Assembly (NCBI RefSeq): GCF_000341145.1
Contig: NZ_ANBE01000032.1
Span: forward strand, 29,243 to 78,629
Source of the DNA: Nocardiopsis xinjiangensis YIM 90004
GTDB lineage: Bacteria > Actinomycetota > Actinomycetes > Streptosporangiales > Streptosporangiaceae
DNA: 49,387 bases
Reading direction: 5' to 3'
Below the pieces are notes generated by a model. It had not been told where the DNA came from and did not search any database. It was given only the letters and a program-made list of their open reading frames with translations. Both the position numbers and the translations under genes were made by a program. Each line of letters begins with the position of its first letter. The stretch's first letter is position 1. Below are positions 23,292-31,321 of the stretch, one piece after another.

Positions 23292-24082
23292 GTGCCCCGG
23301 AGACCCATCCCCTGTCCGAGGCCCTGGCCACCGCCGTCACCGAGGTCGGCGCGCTGCTGCGCACCTGGCGCGCCGACCCCGCGAGTCTGCACGGGACCTG
23401 GGAAGGCAGCCAGTTCAAGGCCCGCGCCGACGCGATGGCGCACCGGGCGTTGAGCGACCGGCTCACGGCCATCGATCCGACCATTCCGATCCTGAGTGAG
23501 GAGGACCCCGCGGGCCTGTCCCGGCACCGGCCCTCCCGCTACTGGCTCATCGACCCCATCGACGGCACCGCCAGCTACACACACGGCTTCCCCGGCTACG
23601 TCACCCAGGCGGCGCTGGTCATCGGCGAACGCCCCGAGGTCGCCGCGGTACACGCGCCCGACAGCGACACGCTCTACACGGCGGTGCGGGGCCGGGGCGC
23701 GCACCGCGACGGCGAACACCTGCCGCCGTTGGGCGCCTGGCCGCCGGGGACGGGTGTGCTCACCGACAACACCCCGGAGCCACGCGGTGTGGCGCTGCGG
23801 GCGTACGAACGGTTCGGCTACGACGAGTACCTGGAGAGCGGAAGCATCTCCCTGAAGCTGTGCCTGATCGCCGAGGGCACCGCGCACCTGTTCGTCAAGG
23901 ACGTGCCGGTACGCGACTGGGACGTGGCCGCTCCGGCACTGCTGTTGTCAGAGGTGGGCGGGCACGTGACCCGGTTGGACGGGGTCGGGTTCTCCTTCCG
24001 CGGCCCGTGGGAACACACCGGTCTGGTGGGTGCCGCCGACCCCTCCACGGGGCGTCAGGCCGCGCACTGGTTGAGGAGCTGA
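23288..24082 (+). CDS. Inositol-monophosphatase-family phosphatase
   Basis: 264 residues with the metal-dependent phosphatase motifs: the Glu of LSEEDP, DPIDGTASYTHG (Asp89, Asp92, Thr94) and WDVAAPALLLSEVGG (Asp212). The family includes inositol, 3',5'-bisphosphate and sugar phosphatases; sequence alone does not choose. GTG 23288 overlaps the ATP-grasp stop by 4 nt. Coupling to a ligase is unusual for this family and suggests a role in a specialised or nucleotide/sugar pathway. Confidence 0.88.
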   Translation: MSAPETHPLSEALATAVTEVGALLRTWRADPASLHGTWEGSQFKARADAMAHRALSDRLTAIDPTIPILSEEDPAGLSRHRPSRYWLIDPIDGTASYTHGFPGYVTQAALVIGERPEVAAVHAPDSDTLYTAVRGRGAHRDGEHLPPLGAWPPGTGVLTDNTPEPRGVALRAYERFGYDEYLESGSISLKLCLIAEGTAHLFVKDVPVRDWDVAAPALLLSEVGGHVTRLDGVGFSFRGPWEHTGLVGAADPSTGRQAAHWLRS

Positions 24083-24208
24083 CCCAGCTCCGGATCCGGC
24101 TTCACCGAAGCCTGGTCCGCGGCCCGCAAGTGGTGTTCACAGGGCCTTTCCGCGCCCAGGGGTGAGGCGTATCGTGTGGGCCACGGCTCGCACCTGTGGG
24201 GGTGGGAA

Positions 24209-24658
24209 GTGCAGGACCAACGTCTTCCGCTGAAACAGATCCGTGCTTCCGACGTCGAGCGGGACCTCACTGTCGAACGTCTGGCCCTTGCTTTCACCGA
24301 GGGACGCCTGGACCGTGAGGAGTACGAACACCGCGTCGAGTCGGCGCTGATGGCGGTACGCATGGGTGAGCTCGGCCGGCTCACCGCCGACCTGCCTCAC
24401 CCCGCCTTCTCCGGCCGGCGTCCCCGGTTCAACGACAGGCGGCGCGGCGGCGATCTCGGTTCGTTGGTGGTCCCGCTGCGGGAGTGGAACGAGGAGTGGC
24501 GCTGCTGGGGCGGCGCCGTGGCGGTTCTCACCGGCCTGTGGGGACTCACCAGTGCCGTGGGCGGGGAGATGCTCCCCTTCTGGCCGGCGGTGCCGCTGGC
24601 GATCTGGGCGGCACTGCTCCTGGTGTCGGCGCTGGTCCCGGGGCAGGAACACACCTGA
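24209..24658 (+). CDS. DUF1707 membrane protein
   Basis: 149 residues. The N-terminal half is DUF1707 (IRASDVERDLTVERLALAF, then EGRLDREEYEHRVESAL and GELGRLTADLP), a SHOCT-like short domain; the C-terminal half has two membrane helices (WGGAVAVLTGLWGLTSA and PAVPLAIWAALLLVSALV). Start at GTG 24209 just follows GTGGGA; an in-frame GTG at 24176 is less likely. Function not known. Its 3' end faces the DUF3145 gene. Confidence 0.82.
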   Translation: MQDQRLPLKQIRASDVERDLTVERLALAFTEGRLDREEYEHRVESALMAVRMGELGRLTADLPHPAFSGRRPRFNDRRRGGDLGSLVVPLREWNEEWRCWGGAVAVLTGLWGLTSAVGGEMLPFWPAVPLAIWAALLLVSALVPGQEHT

Positions 24659-24733
24659 GCCGGCGAGGCGGTCTCCTGCGGGGGTGCGTGGGTCCAGGAA
24701 TGAGTGTGCGGCGGGGGAACAGCAGGAGCCGTG

Positions 24734-25228
24734 TCAGCCGACGGCGTGCAGCCAGCGCACGGGCGCGCCGTCGCCCGCGTACCGGAAGGGTTCGAGTTCC
24801 TCGTCCCAGGCCTTGCCGGTGAGCAGATCGAGCTGCGCTGTCAGGTCGGGACCCCCGGCGGCGGCCTGTTCGGTGGCCACGCGCAGGCGTCCCTCCGGCA
24901 CCAGGACCTCACCGGCGGCGCTCATGATGGAAGTGAACATACCCAGTGACGGCGTATAGCTGTAGCGAACGCCGTCGCATCCGGGTGAGCCCTCCTCGGT
25001 CACCTCGAACCGCAGCCGCTGCCACGTGTTGAGGGCAGACGCGATCTCCCCGGCCGTTCCGGGCCTACCCTGCCAGTTGAGTTCGGCCCGATGGTTTCCT
25101 GGGGCCGCCGGCTGCGCGACCCAATCGAGTTTGACGGGCACCCCGACGACACCCGCGACCGCCCACTCGACGTGTGGGCACAGCGCCGCGGGCGCGGAGT
25201 GGACGTACATGACGCCACGTGCGGACAC
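24734..25228 (-). CDS. DUF3145 family protein
   Basis: 164 residues, a family conserved through actinobacteria and of unknown function. Diagnostic parts are GVMYVHSAPAALCPHVEWAV, LNWQGRPGTAGEIASAL, VRYSYTPSLGMF and the C-terminal WDEELEPFRYAGDGAPVRWL. GTG 25228 is strongly supported by AGGAGG 5 nt upstream; the 215-residue longer frame is not. Divergent from the sigma/CHAT locus. Confidence 0.92.
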   Translation of the reverse strand: MSARGVMYVHSAPAALCPHVEWAVAGVVGVPVKLDWVAQPAAPGNHRAELNWQGRPGTAGEIASALNTWQRLRFEVTEEGSPGCDGVRYSYTPSLGMFTSIMSAAGEVLVPEGRLRVATEQAAAGGPDLTAQLDLLTGKAWDEELEPFRYAGDGAPVRWLHAVG

Positions 25229-25338
25229 CGAACCTCCTGATACGAACGAGTGCGCTTCCCCGACGCCCTCGTACCACGAGAAGGCTGCATACCCGCCTTG
25301 ATGCGTTTGCCCCATTGTGCCGTAAGGGCATCCGGAGA

Positions 25339-25356
25339 ACCAGCGGTCACGCTGGT
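25339..25356. promoter_or_regulatory. Inverted repeat upstream of the sigma-like gene
   Basis: Perfect 7-bp arms ACCAGCG and CGCTGGT around GTCA, followed by CGTTTT, about 90 nt before the sigma-like start in the gap shared with DUF3145. It may be an operator or a small terminator. Confidence 0.4.
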
Positions 25357-25446
25357 CGTTTTCCTGCGTTCCCCCCGTCACCGGGACGCTCAGCGGTTAG
25401 CGTGAGCCTCAGAACGGCAGGCAGTCCGATCATAGTGGGGGCGGTT

Positions 25447-26088
25447 GTGCCAGACCAGCCGGGTGAGGGCAACCACGGCACGAATGAGTCACAGAAAACG
25501 ATACTTTCGACCACAGTCGAGGGTAGAACCCCACCCGGATTGCCGGTTCCGGCCAGAACGGACGAGGACGACGCCACCCTGATCGCCCGCGCCCGGGAGG
25601 GAGACGCCCACGCCTGGGAGATCATCGTCGACCGGCACCTACCCATGGTCAACGCCATCGCGACCTCCTACCGGCTGGGTTCGCCCGACCGGGAGGACGC
25701 CGTGCAGACGGTGTGGTTGGCCCTCAACCAGCACCTGCCCCACCTGCACTCACCGCACCATCTGCGCCCTTGGCTGCGCCGCGTCACACATTCCACCTGT
25801 GTGCGGCAGCGCCACCACGGCCTGCGCCTGCGGCCCGTGGACCCCCAGGCCCTGGCCGAGCGGCCCCCGGGAGAGGACGCCTCGGGCCCCGAGCACGATC
25901 CCGAAGCGCTCTACCTGCGCAAGGAGGTCCACGAGGCACTGCACCGCGCCGTGGGCGGCCTCACCGACCCCGCCGACCGGCGCGCAGCCCGCTACTACCT
26001 GGGCCAGGCACCCGCCCACGAGAGCACGCCCGTCGAGCGACGGCGCCTCAAGCGCCGGCTCCACCGACTCCTGAGGGAGCACCGTTGA
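25447..26088 (+). CDS. Sigma-70-family RNA polymerase sigma factor (ECF-like)
   Basis: 213 residues. Region 2 spans about residues 38-110: ATLIARAREGDAHAWEIIVD, VNAIATSYRLGSPDREDAVQ and WLALNQHLPHLHSPHHLRPW resemble the core and -10-binding helices. The putative region 4 is degenerate and Arg-rich (VERRRLKRRLHRLL), with no clear HTH. A long unstructured N terminus (35 residues) precedes it. CATAGT lies at 25431-25436 and GGGGGCGG before GTG 25447. Its stop overlaps the TTG start of the next gene, and a TPR-CHAT protease gene follows, so it is probably controlled by or controls that system. Confidence 0.82.
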   Translation: MPDQPGEGNHGTNESQKTILSTTVEGRTPPGLPVPARTDEDDATLIARAREGDAHAWEIIVDRHLPMVNAIATSYRLGSPDREDAVQTVWLALNQHLPHLHSPHHLRPWLRRVTHSTCVRQRHHGLRLRPVDPQALAERPPGEDASGPEHDPEALYLRKEVHEALHRAVGGLTDPADRRAARYYLGQAPAHESTPVERRRLKRRLHRLLREHR

Positions 26089-26501
26089 ACCACCGCGCCG
26101 CACACCCAGGGGACCTGCGGGGACGAGCCTCCGCTCTGGCCGCCTTCGACCGCTCCGACGACCGGCGCGGGCAGGCGTGGCTCACCTCCGAGTACTGCCC
26201 TGACCCCGAGCCCGTGCGTGATCGCGGGCCGATCCTGCTCACCCATATGCGTTTCGACCACGACAGGCTCGGCCTCGACCTGTGGGTGCGCGACAGGGGC
26301 GGGACACGTTCGCTGTCCGGACTGGTCGCCGGGGACACCGCCGGAACCCGCGTCCAGGTACGCTGCCCCGACCGCGCGTACGACCGGCGGGTGGCCCTGG
26401 ACGGGTCCTTCGGGGTGGCGGAGCTCGCACCGGGACCGGTGAGCCTTGTGGTGCGGTGCCGGGACGACGCCTCGGTCGTGACGGACTGGTTCACGGTCTG
26501 A
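26085..26501 (+). CDS. Small beta-rich protein of the sigma/CHAT locus
   Basis: 138 residues, starting at TTG 26085 inside the sigma stop (TTGA), with GGGAG 6 nt upstream. The N-terminal third is charged and loop-like; the rest (RSLSGLVAGDTAGTRVQVRC, VALDGSFGVAELAPGPVSLV) has alternating strands like a carboxypeptidase-regulatory or Ig-like sandwich, and ends VTDWFTV. Similar small proteins lie between sigma factor and CHAT genes in other actinomycetes as I recall. It might be a protease substrate or an anti-sigma partner. Function unknown. Confidence 0.7.
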   Translation: MNHRAAHPGDLRGRASALAAFDRSDDRRGQAWLTSEYCPDPEPVRDRGPILLTHMRFDHDRLGLDLWVRDRGGTRSLSGLVAGDTAGTRVQVRCPDRAYDRRVALDGSFGVAELAPGPVSLVVRCRDDASVVTDWFTV

Positions 26502-26922
26502 GCCACCGAACTCCGCCCGTCTTTCATCCCGGACCCTCGGCCCCGACACCTGGAGCCGGCCTCCCCGCAGGCATCCGTCACGCACACGGGCCTCACTGTC
26601 ACCCGAGCGAGCTCCCCCGTCGGCACCGGGCCCGGCCGTCCCCCGACCCGGCACACAGCAGGATCTGCGCACCGTTCCTCCAGCACCTCCCCGCGCACCG
26701 CTCCCACACCACCCGCAGCTGTCTCCGCGCACAGAAACGGGCATTCCGAACCCCGATCCCGGGACAGGCAGAAAACACGGCCACGCACGACCTCTTGTCC
26801 GGTTTCGGAATGGTTCGCCCAGCGCATCGTGGACCGTCTCGCACCGAGCCCTCCCCACACCGCATGCGAGCTGGTCACACTGGGACCGCCCCGGCCCCCA
26901 CCGTGGAAATGAGGCGTCCTCC
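26502..26922. other. 421-nt gap before the CHAT gene
   Basis: No gene supported on either strand; frames here lack coherent codon bias or ribosome sites. GC is a little lower than around it. It presumably carries the CHAT gene's own promoter, but no clear -35/-10 pair stands out. Confidence 0.5.
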
Positions 26923-28845
26923 GTGGCACCGAACTCACCCTCGCTCACGTACTCGGCCGCTCTGAGCACCGGGCACACGCTGCTCAGACAAGTGGGCGAG
27001 GGCGTGCGACTGGCCCGCGGCGGGCACTTCGAGGACACCGTCGCCCTGCTCGAGGAGACCCAGTACCGCCTGCGCCGCCATCCGCTCTCCCGGGTCTCGA
27101 CGGTACTTCCCGGGACCCTGGCCAACCTCGGGCTGGCGCAGAGCCTGTGCGGGAACTTCGACGCCGCACGGGACCACCTTCAGGAGGCACGCGCCCGGGC
27201 CGATGAGCACGGGTTGGCGGTCCTGGACCTCATCGTCCGACAGAACCTGGGCTGTCTCGCCCTGCACCGGGGCGACAGCTCGGCCGCCATCGGGCTCTTC
27301 CACGACCTGCTGCCCAGCATGCCCGAGGACCGACGCGAGGCCCTGCACGTGGACATGGCCGAGGCCCTGCTGACCGAAGGGCTCGTGGAGGAAGCCGTGG
27401 AGGCCCTGGACGAGCGCGCGGGCACGGGACCGACGGCGCAACTTCGGGAGGCCACCCTCCGCCTGCTGGAGGGCGACCCCACGCACGCCCGCGCCGTCGG
27501 CCTGCGGGTACGGCAACTGCACGGGCGCGGGTCCTTGTGGTACCGGTTCGCCGACCGTCTGGTGCGCCGGGCGGGACGGCGCTCGCCCCGCCGCAGGGGC
27601 TGTCCCGTCCCCGTTTCGGGCACGCGCCCGCCGCACATCGTGCGTGCGGGGCTGGCGCAGGCCTTGTCCGCGGGTGCCGTCGAGACGGCCCTGGAGTGGG
27701 CCGAACTGACCCGCGCCTCGACGGAACCCCTCGTTCCCGGTCCGGCCTCGGTTGCAGACCGAGAACACACCGATGCCTACAGGTCCTCGCACGCACGCTC
27801 GGGTGCAGCCGGCGCCGAGGCTCGGGCCCGGGAGTGGGAACGGGCCCGATGGCGTTCGTTCTACGCACCGCACCTCCGCCGGGCGCTGGCTGCCCCAGAG
27901 GCTCCCCCACCGGCCCGGGGCAACACGCAACCGTGGCGTCCGGTCACGGACGCGCTGCGGGGCCGCCTCGGCGAGTGGGCCTACGTGCGTTACGTGCAGG
28001 ACGACGACCGGGCCTGGGCGCTGGTGGCCTCGGACGTCGGGGTCGAGGCGTTCCCGCTGGGGCCGGCTGCGGTGCTGTCCGGGCGGGCCGCACGCTTCGC
28101 CGCCTGTGCCCCTGGCGGTCCCGGGTACGCGCGGGCTGCGGACGAGGCGGGCAAGGCGCTTCTGGGCCCGGTGCTCACGAGGGTCGGCGACCGGCCCCTG
28201 GTTCTGTCGTGGGATCCCTTCCTGGGGGAACCGCCGTGGGGCGCCCTCCCGGCGCTGTGCGGGCGTCCGTTGTCCCTGGTGCCATCGGCGCGCGCGTGGA
28301 TGGAACGGTCCTTCCGGGGGCCGTCCCTGGACCGTGTCCTGCTCGCGTCGGGCCCCGTGTTGCCCGGGGCCGCGGACGAAGTGGCCGCGCTGTCCCGCCT
28401 GTACCCGCAGGCACGGGTCCTGTCCGGGGCGCGGGCCCGGCCGGAGGCGGTGCTGGAGGGGATGGAGCGGGCCGACCTGGCCCACCTGGCCGGACACGGG
28501 CACGTGCCCGGGCGTGCGGCGATGCTCGCATCGGTGGAGTTGGAGGGGGCGCCGCTGCTCGCCTGCGATCTGGCCGGGCTCGACCGGGTTCCGTCGGTGG
28601 TCACGTTGGCCACGTGCTGGAACGGGCGCGCGTTCGGGCGCCGTTCCGGCCCGCCGTTGGGGTTCGTGGGGGCTTTGCTGGCCCGGGGTGCCCACGCGGT
28701 GGTGGCCAGTCCCGTCCCGGTGCGCGACACGGAGACGGGTGCGGCCATGCGGGGGTTCCACCGGGCCTTGGCGGCCGGGACACCCGTGCCCGAGGCGGTC
28801 GCGCTCCACCTCGGGCGTGCGGGGTTCTGTTGCTACGGCGGGTGA
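26923..28845 (+). CDS. TPR-CHAT protein (caspase-like peptidase)
   Basis: 640 residues. TPR-like helical repeats fill about residues 10-190 (LANLGLAQSLCGNFDAARDH, LGCLALHRGDSSAAIGLFHD), a helical linker follows, and a CHAT domain occupies about 340-640. The caspase dyad is visible: His525 in AHLAGHGH and Cys565 in LATCWNG, 40 residues apart as expected. PLGFVGALLARGAHAVVAS is the conserved end strand. Such TPR-CHAT proteins are proteases in signalling and immune systems, including the Craspase effector. GTG 26923 has GAGG upstream. Sits in line with the sigma and small-protein genes; stops 5 nt before the convergent MBL gene stop. Confidence 0.9.
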   Translation: MAPNSPSLTYSAALSTGHTLLRQVGEGVRLARGGHFEDTVALLEETQYRLRRHPLSRVSTVLPGTLANLGLAQSLCGNFDAARDHLQEARARADEHGLAVLDLIVRQNLGCLALHRGDSSAAIGLFHDLLPSMPEDRREALHVDMAEALLTEGLVEEAVEALDERAGTGPTAQLREATLRLLEGDPTHARAVGLRVRQLHGRGSLWYRFADRLVRRAGRRSPRRRGCPVPVSGTRPPHIVRAGLAQALSAGAVETALEWAELTRASTEPLVPGPASVADREHTDAYRSSHARSGAAGAEARAREWERARWRSFYAPHLRRALAAPEAPPPARGNTQPWRPVTDALRGRLGEWAYVRYVQDDDRAWALVASDVGVEAFPLGPAAVLSGRAARFAACAPGGPGYARAADEAGKALLGPVLTRVGDRPLVLSWDPFLGEPPWGALPALCGRPLSLVPSARAWMERSFRGPSLDRVLLASGPVLPGAADEVAALSRLYPQARVLSGARARPEAVLEGMERADLAHLAGHGHVPGRAAMLASVELEGAPLLACDLAGLDRVPSVVTLATCWNGRAFGRRSGPPLGFVGALLARGAHAVVASPVPVRDTETGAAMRGFHRALAAGTPVPEAVALHLGRAGFCCYGG

Positions 28846-28849
28846 GCGT

Positions 28850-29503
28850 CTACCAGCCGCGCTCGCGCCACTCCCCGAGGCCGGGGCGCTCGGCGCCGAG
28901 TGTGGTGTCACGGCCGTGACCGGGGTAGACCCACGTGTCGTCGTCCATCGTGCCGAAGACCCGTTCCTCCACGTCGGAGAGGAGGCTGCGGAAGTCCTCG
29001 TCGGACCACGTGCGGCCCACGCCGCCCGGGAAGAGGCTGTCCCCGGTGAACAGGTGGGTGTGCCCCTCGGGGTCGTCGTAGCGCAGCGCGATCGACCCGG
29101 GGGTGTGCCCGCGCAGGTGGATGACGGTGACCGAGCATGCCCCGACGGGGATGCGCGCGCCGTCCACTGCGGGCTCGTCCACGGACACGGGCAGTTCGTC
29201 GGCATCGTCGGGGTGGGCCACGGTACGGGCGCCGGTCTGGCCGACGACCTCGGCCAAGGCCTGCCAGTGGTCCTGGTGGCGGTGGGTGGTGATCACCCGC
29301 GCCAGCCCCTTCTCACCGACCAGCTCGAGCAGACGGTCCGCCTCGGCTGCCGCGTCGATGAGTACCGCCTCGCCGGTGGCACGGCAACGCAGCAGGTAGG
29401 CGTTGTTGTCCATCGGTCCGACGGCCAGTTTGTTGATCGTCAGGTGCGATAGTTCTCGCAGGTCGGCTGGGCCGCCGACCCTGATGTCTCCGGAGTAGCT
29501 CAC
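28850..29503 (-). CDS. MBL-fold metallo-hydrolase (glyoxalase II-like)
   Basis: 217 residues. The zinc motif THRHQDHW (HxHxDH) and later HLRGHTPGS, FTGDSLFPGGVG and YPGHGRDTT place it in the hydroxyacylglutathione-hydrolase-like branch, cleaving thioesters or related bonds. The GTG at 29503 has no good Shine-Dalgarno sequence; a CACAAT box 6 nt upstream suggests a leaderless transcript. It lies downstream of the enoyl-CoA hydratase gene on the same strand. Substrate unknown. Confidence 0.88.
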   Translation of the reverse strand: MSYSGDIRVGGPADLRELSHLTINKLAVGPMDNNAYLLRCRATGEAVLIDAAAEADRLLELVGEKGLARVITTHRHQDHWQALAEVVGQTGARTVAHPDDADELPVSVDEPAVDGARIPVGACSVTVIHLRGHTPGSIALRYDDPEGHTHLFTGDSLFPGGVGRTWSDEDFRSLLSDVEERVFGTMDDDTWVYPGHGRDTTLGAERPGLGEWRERGW

Positions 29504-29672
29504 CCGACCATTGTGGCCTGAGGCCGGACTCGTACAAACCCCGCCCCGGGAACCCGGTCCGGGGATCGCACACCGCCGCTGTCCTGCGGAGGCCCTCCGA
29601 AGCCCGAGATCCCCTGCCCGGAACGACCCCCGGCCCCTGGACCGGGGCGCGGGGCCCGAGCGCGTGGTCGGG

Positions 29673-30488
29673 TCAACGCGACCAGGAGGGCGGGCGCTTC
29701 TCGAAGAACGCGGCGCGGCCCTCGGCCGCCTCCTCACCGGCGAAGAACTCCGCGGACAGCTCACCCATGCGGGTGAAGGCCGCGGCGCGGCGCTCCGGTA
29801 CCGCCTCGCTGCCGCCGCCGACCTCGCCGAGCAGCTGCTTGGTACGCGACAGCGCGGCGGGCGCGGCCGCGCGCAGACCCTCCAGCACCCGTTCCGACTC
29901 CTCCTCCATCTCCCCGTCGGGCACCGCCTGGGTGATGAGCCCGGCCTCGACCGCCGCGTCGGCATCGAACTTCTCCCCGGTGAGGAAGTAGCGACTGAGC
30001 CGGCGCGAATGCATCCGGGCCGACACGGGCACCGAAATGATCGCCGGGACCGCCCCGATGCGCACCTCGGTGAAGGCGAAGGTGGCACTCTTGGGAGCGA
30101 GGGCGATATCGGCCGCGGCCACCAGGCCGATGCCGCCGGCGCGCGCGACACCGTTGAGCACCGCCACCACCGGCTTGGGTCCGCCCATGATCTGCTCGAA
30201 GATCTCCGGGAGCTCGGGCGCGGGTTCGATCTCCTCACCCTCCAGGGTGGCACCGATCTCCTTGAGATCGGCCCCGGCGCAGAAGACCGTTCCGGTGGCG
30301 GTGAGCACGACCGCGCGCACCTCGTCGTCGGCCAGGGCGGCGGCCAGGGCCTCGGACAGCTCCGTCCGCAGGCGTGCGGAGAGTGCGTTGCGGTTGCGAG
30401 GGGAGTCGAGGGTGACGGTGGCGACGGCCCGTTCGACGGTGAGTGTCACCAGCGGGGTGTCGCCGGTGGGGGGCTGCTGCTGCGTCAT
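29673..30488 (-). CDS. Enoyl-CoA hydratase/isomerase family protein
   Basis: 271 residues of the crotonase fold. The CoA/oxyanion-hole segments are GTVFCAGADLKEIG and ARAGGIGLVAAADIALA; FAFTEVRIGAVPAIIS precedes the trimer helices and RTKQLLGEV is typical. Acts on acyl-CoAs, most likely hydrating an enoyl-CoA in beta-oxidation or amino-acid breakdown. The second catalytic Glu position is not clearly conserved, so the precise reaction is open. ATG 30488 has GGAAAGG 9 nt upstream. A short palindrome (TGCGTGACGCA, 30547-30557) upstream could be an operator. Confidence 0.88.
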   Translation of the reverse strand: MTQQQPPTGDTPLVTLTVERAVATVTLDSPRNRNALSARLRTELSEALAAALADDEVRAVVLTATGTVFCAGADLKEIGATLEGEEIEPAPELPEIFEQIMGGPKPVVAVLNGVARAGGIGLVAAADIALAPKSATFAFTEVRIGAVPAIISVPVSARMHSRRLSRYFLTGEKFDADAAVEAGLITQAVPDGEMEEESERVLEGLRAAAPAALSRTKQLLGEVGGGSEAVPERRAAAFTRMGELSAEFFAGEEAAEGRAAFFEKRPPSWSR

Positions 30489-30546
30489 AGCAGTCGACCT
30501 TTCCGGTCCGTCCCCGTCGGTGGGGTGGACGTGAGGACTCGTGTAT

Positions 30547-30557
30547 TGCGTGACGCA
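30547..30557. promoter_or_regulatory. Palindrome upstream of enoyl-CoA hydratase
   Basis: TGCGTGACGCA is a perfect 11-bp palindrome about 60 nt before the start, near a weak CAATAC -10 on the minus strand; possible regulator site. Confidence 0.3.
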
Positions 30558-30609
30558 CCACACGTTAGGCCACCGCCCCCGCACGAGCCTTGCCCGGCCC
30601 CGGCGACGA

Positions 30610-30648
30610 CGAGGGCACCGCCCCACCTCGGTGGTGACGGTGCCCTCG
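30610..30648 (-). terminator. Hairpin terminator after the DUF5998 gene
   Basis: Perfect 11-bp stem CGAGGGCACCG (30610-30620) and CGGTGCCCTCG (30638-30648), with an inner CCACC/GGTGG hairpin, 11 nt past the stop at 30660. Confidence 0.75.
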
Positions 30649-30659
30649 AAGAATGCAGG

Positions 30660-31256
30660 TCAGCGGTTCCCGCTCGCAGCGGAGAGCGCGTCGGCGAAAC
30701 CCATCATGGAGCGCACGGCGTCGGGGCCGTCGGCCGCCTCGCTCACCCGCAGGGTGAGGGGTTCGGCGGTGATGGCACCGGTGTAGCCGTGGTCGAGCTC
30801 GCAGCTCTCGTCGGCGCAGGCGGCCGGTTCGAGATCGATGTGGGCGACCGCTCCCCAGTTCACCGACAGGTTGACACTGAGTACGAGCTCGCTGGGCAGG
30901 TTGCCTGATGTGTATTGGGCCGGGTTGGGCACGACGCGGGTCAGGCCCACCGACTGGACGTTGCCGAGTTGGATGCTGTCGGTCGTGGTGGAGGCGTGCG
31001 AGGTGCCCCCGGGGTCGGTGGGCGGGTGCTCGTCGGTGTGGCAGACCACGAGCCGGGTGGCGGTCAGCAGCATCACCGTGATGTGCCGACGCATCTCCAT
31101 CGCCGGGTCGAAGGTCGCCTCGTGGTGCACGACGAACGCCTCGGCGTCCTCCTCGCCCAGGGCGTCGGCGACCGCGTCGATGACCAGCGCGGGATAGTAC
31201 CCGCTTCGTTCGATCTCCGAACGCCAGTCCGCGGAGACGGCTCGTGTTTTCCTCAT
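30660..31256 (-). CDS. DUF5998 family protein
   Basis: 198 residues, a conserved actinobacterial protein of unknown function; recognisable parts are WRSEIERSGYYPALVIDAVA, HHEATFDPAMEMRRHITVML and LPSELVLSVNLSVNWGAVAHID, and a DELDHGY-like stretch (CELDHGYTGAI). No membrane segment. ATG 31256 has AGGA 7 nt upstream. It follows the GNAT-synthetase fusion gene on the same strand after 65 nt and may be co-transcribed. Confidence 0.85.
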   Translation of the reverse strand: MRKTRAVSADWRSEIERSGYYPALVIDAVADALGEEDAEAFVVHHEATFDPAMEMRRHITVMLLTATRLVVCHTDEHPPTDPGGTSHASTTTDSIQLGNVQSVGLTRVVPNPAQYTSGNLPSELVLSVNLSVNWGAVAHIDLEPAACADESCELDHGYTGAITAEPLTLRVSEAADGPDAVRSMMGFADALSAASGNR

Positions 31257-31321
31257 ACTCCTATCCTGCCCCCTACCACCGACATTTTGCGACCGGGATC
31301 GGAAAAGCCCAGGCCACATGG

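Noticed and set aside
24658-24734. Possible terminator CTCCTGC...GCAGGAG between DUF1707 and DUF3145 genes
   Set aside because: Only 7 bp with a very long loop.
26502-26922. Candidate genes in the gap before the CHAT gene
   Set aside because: Frames on both strands lack start sites and codon bias.
28850-30253. 467-residue minus frame joining MBL and enoyl-CoA hydratase
   Set aside because: The upstream part is a shadow of the hydratase in another frame; MBL starts at 29503.
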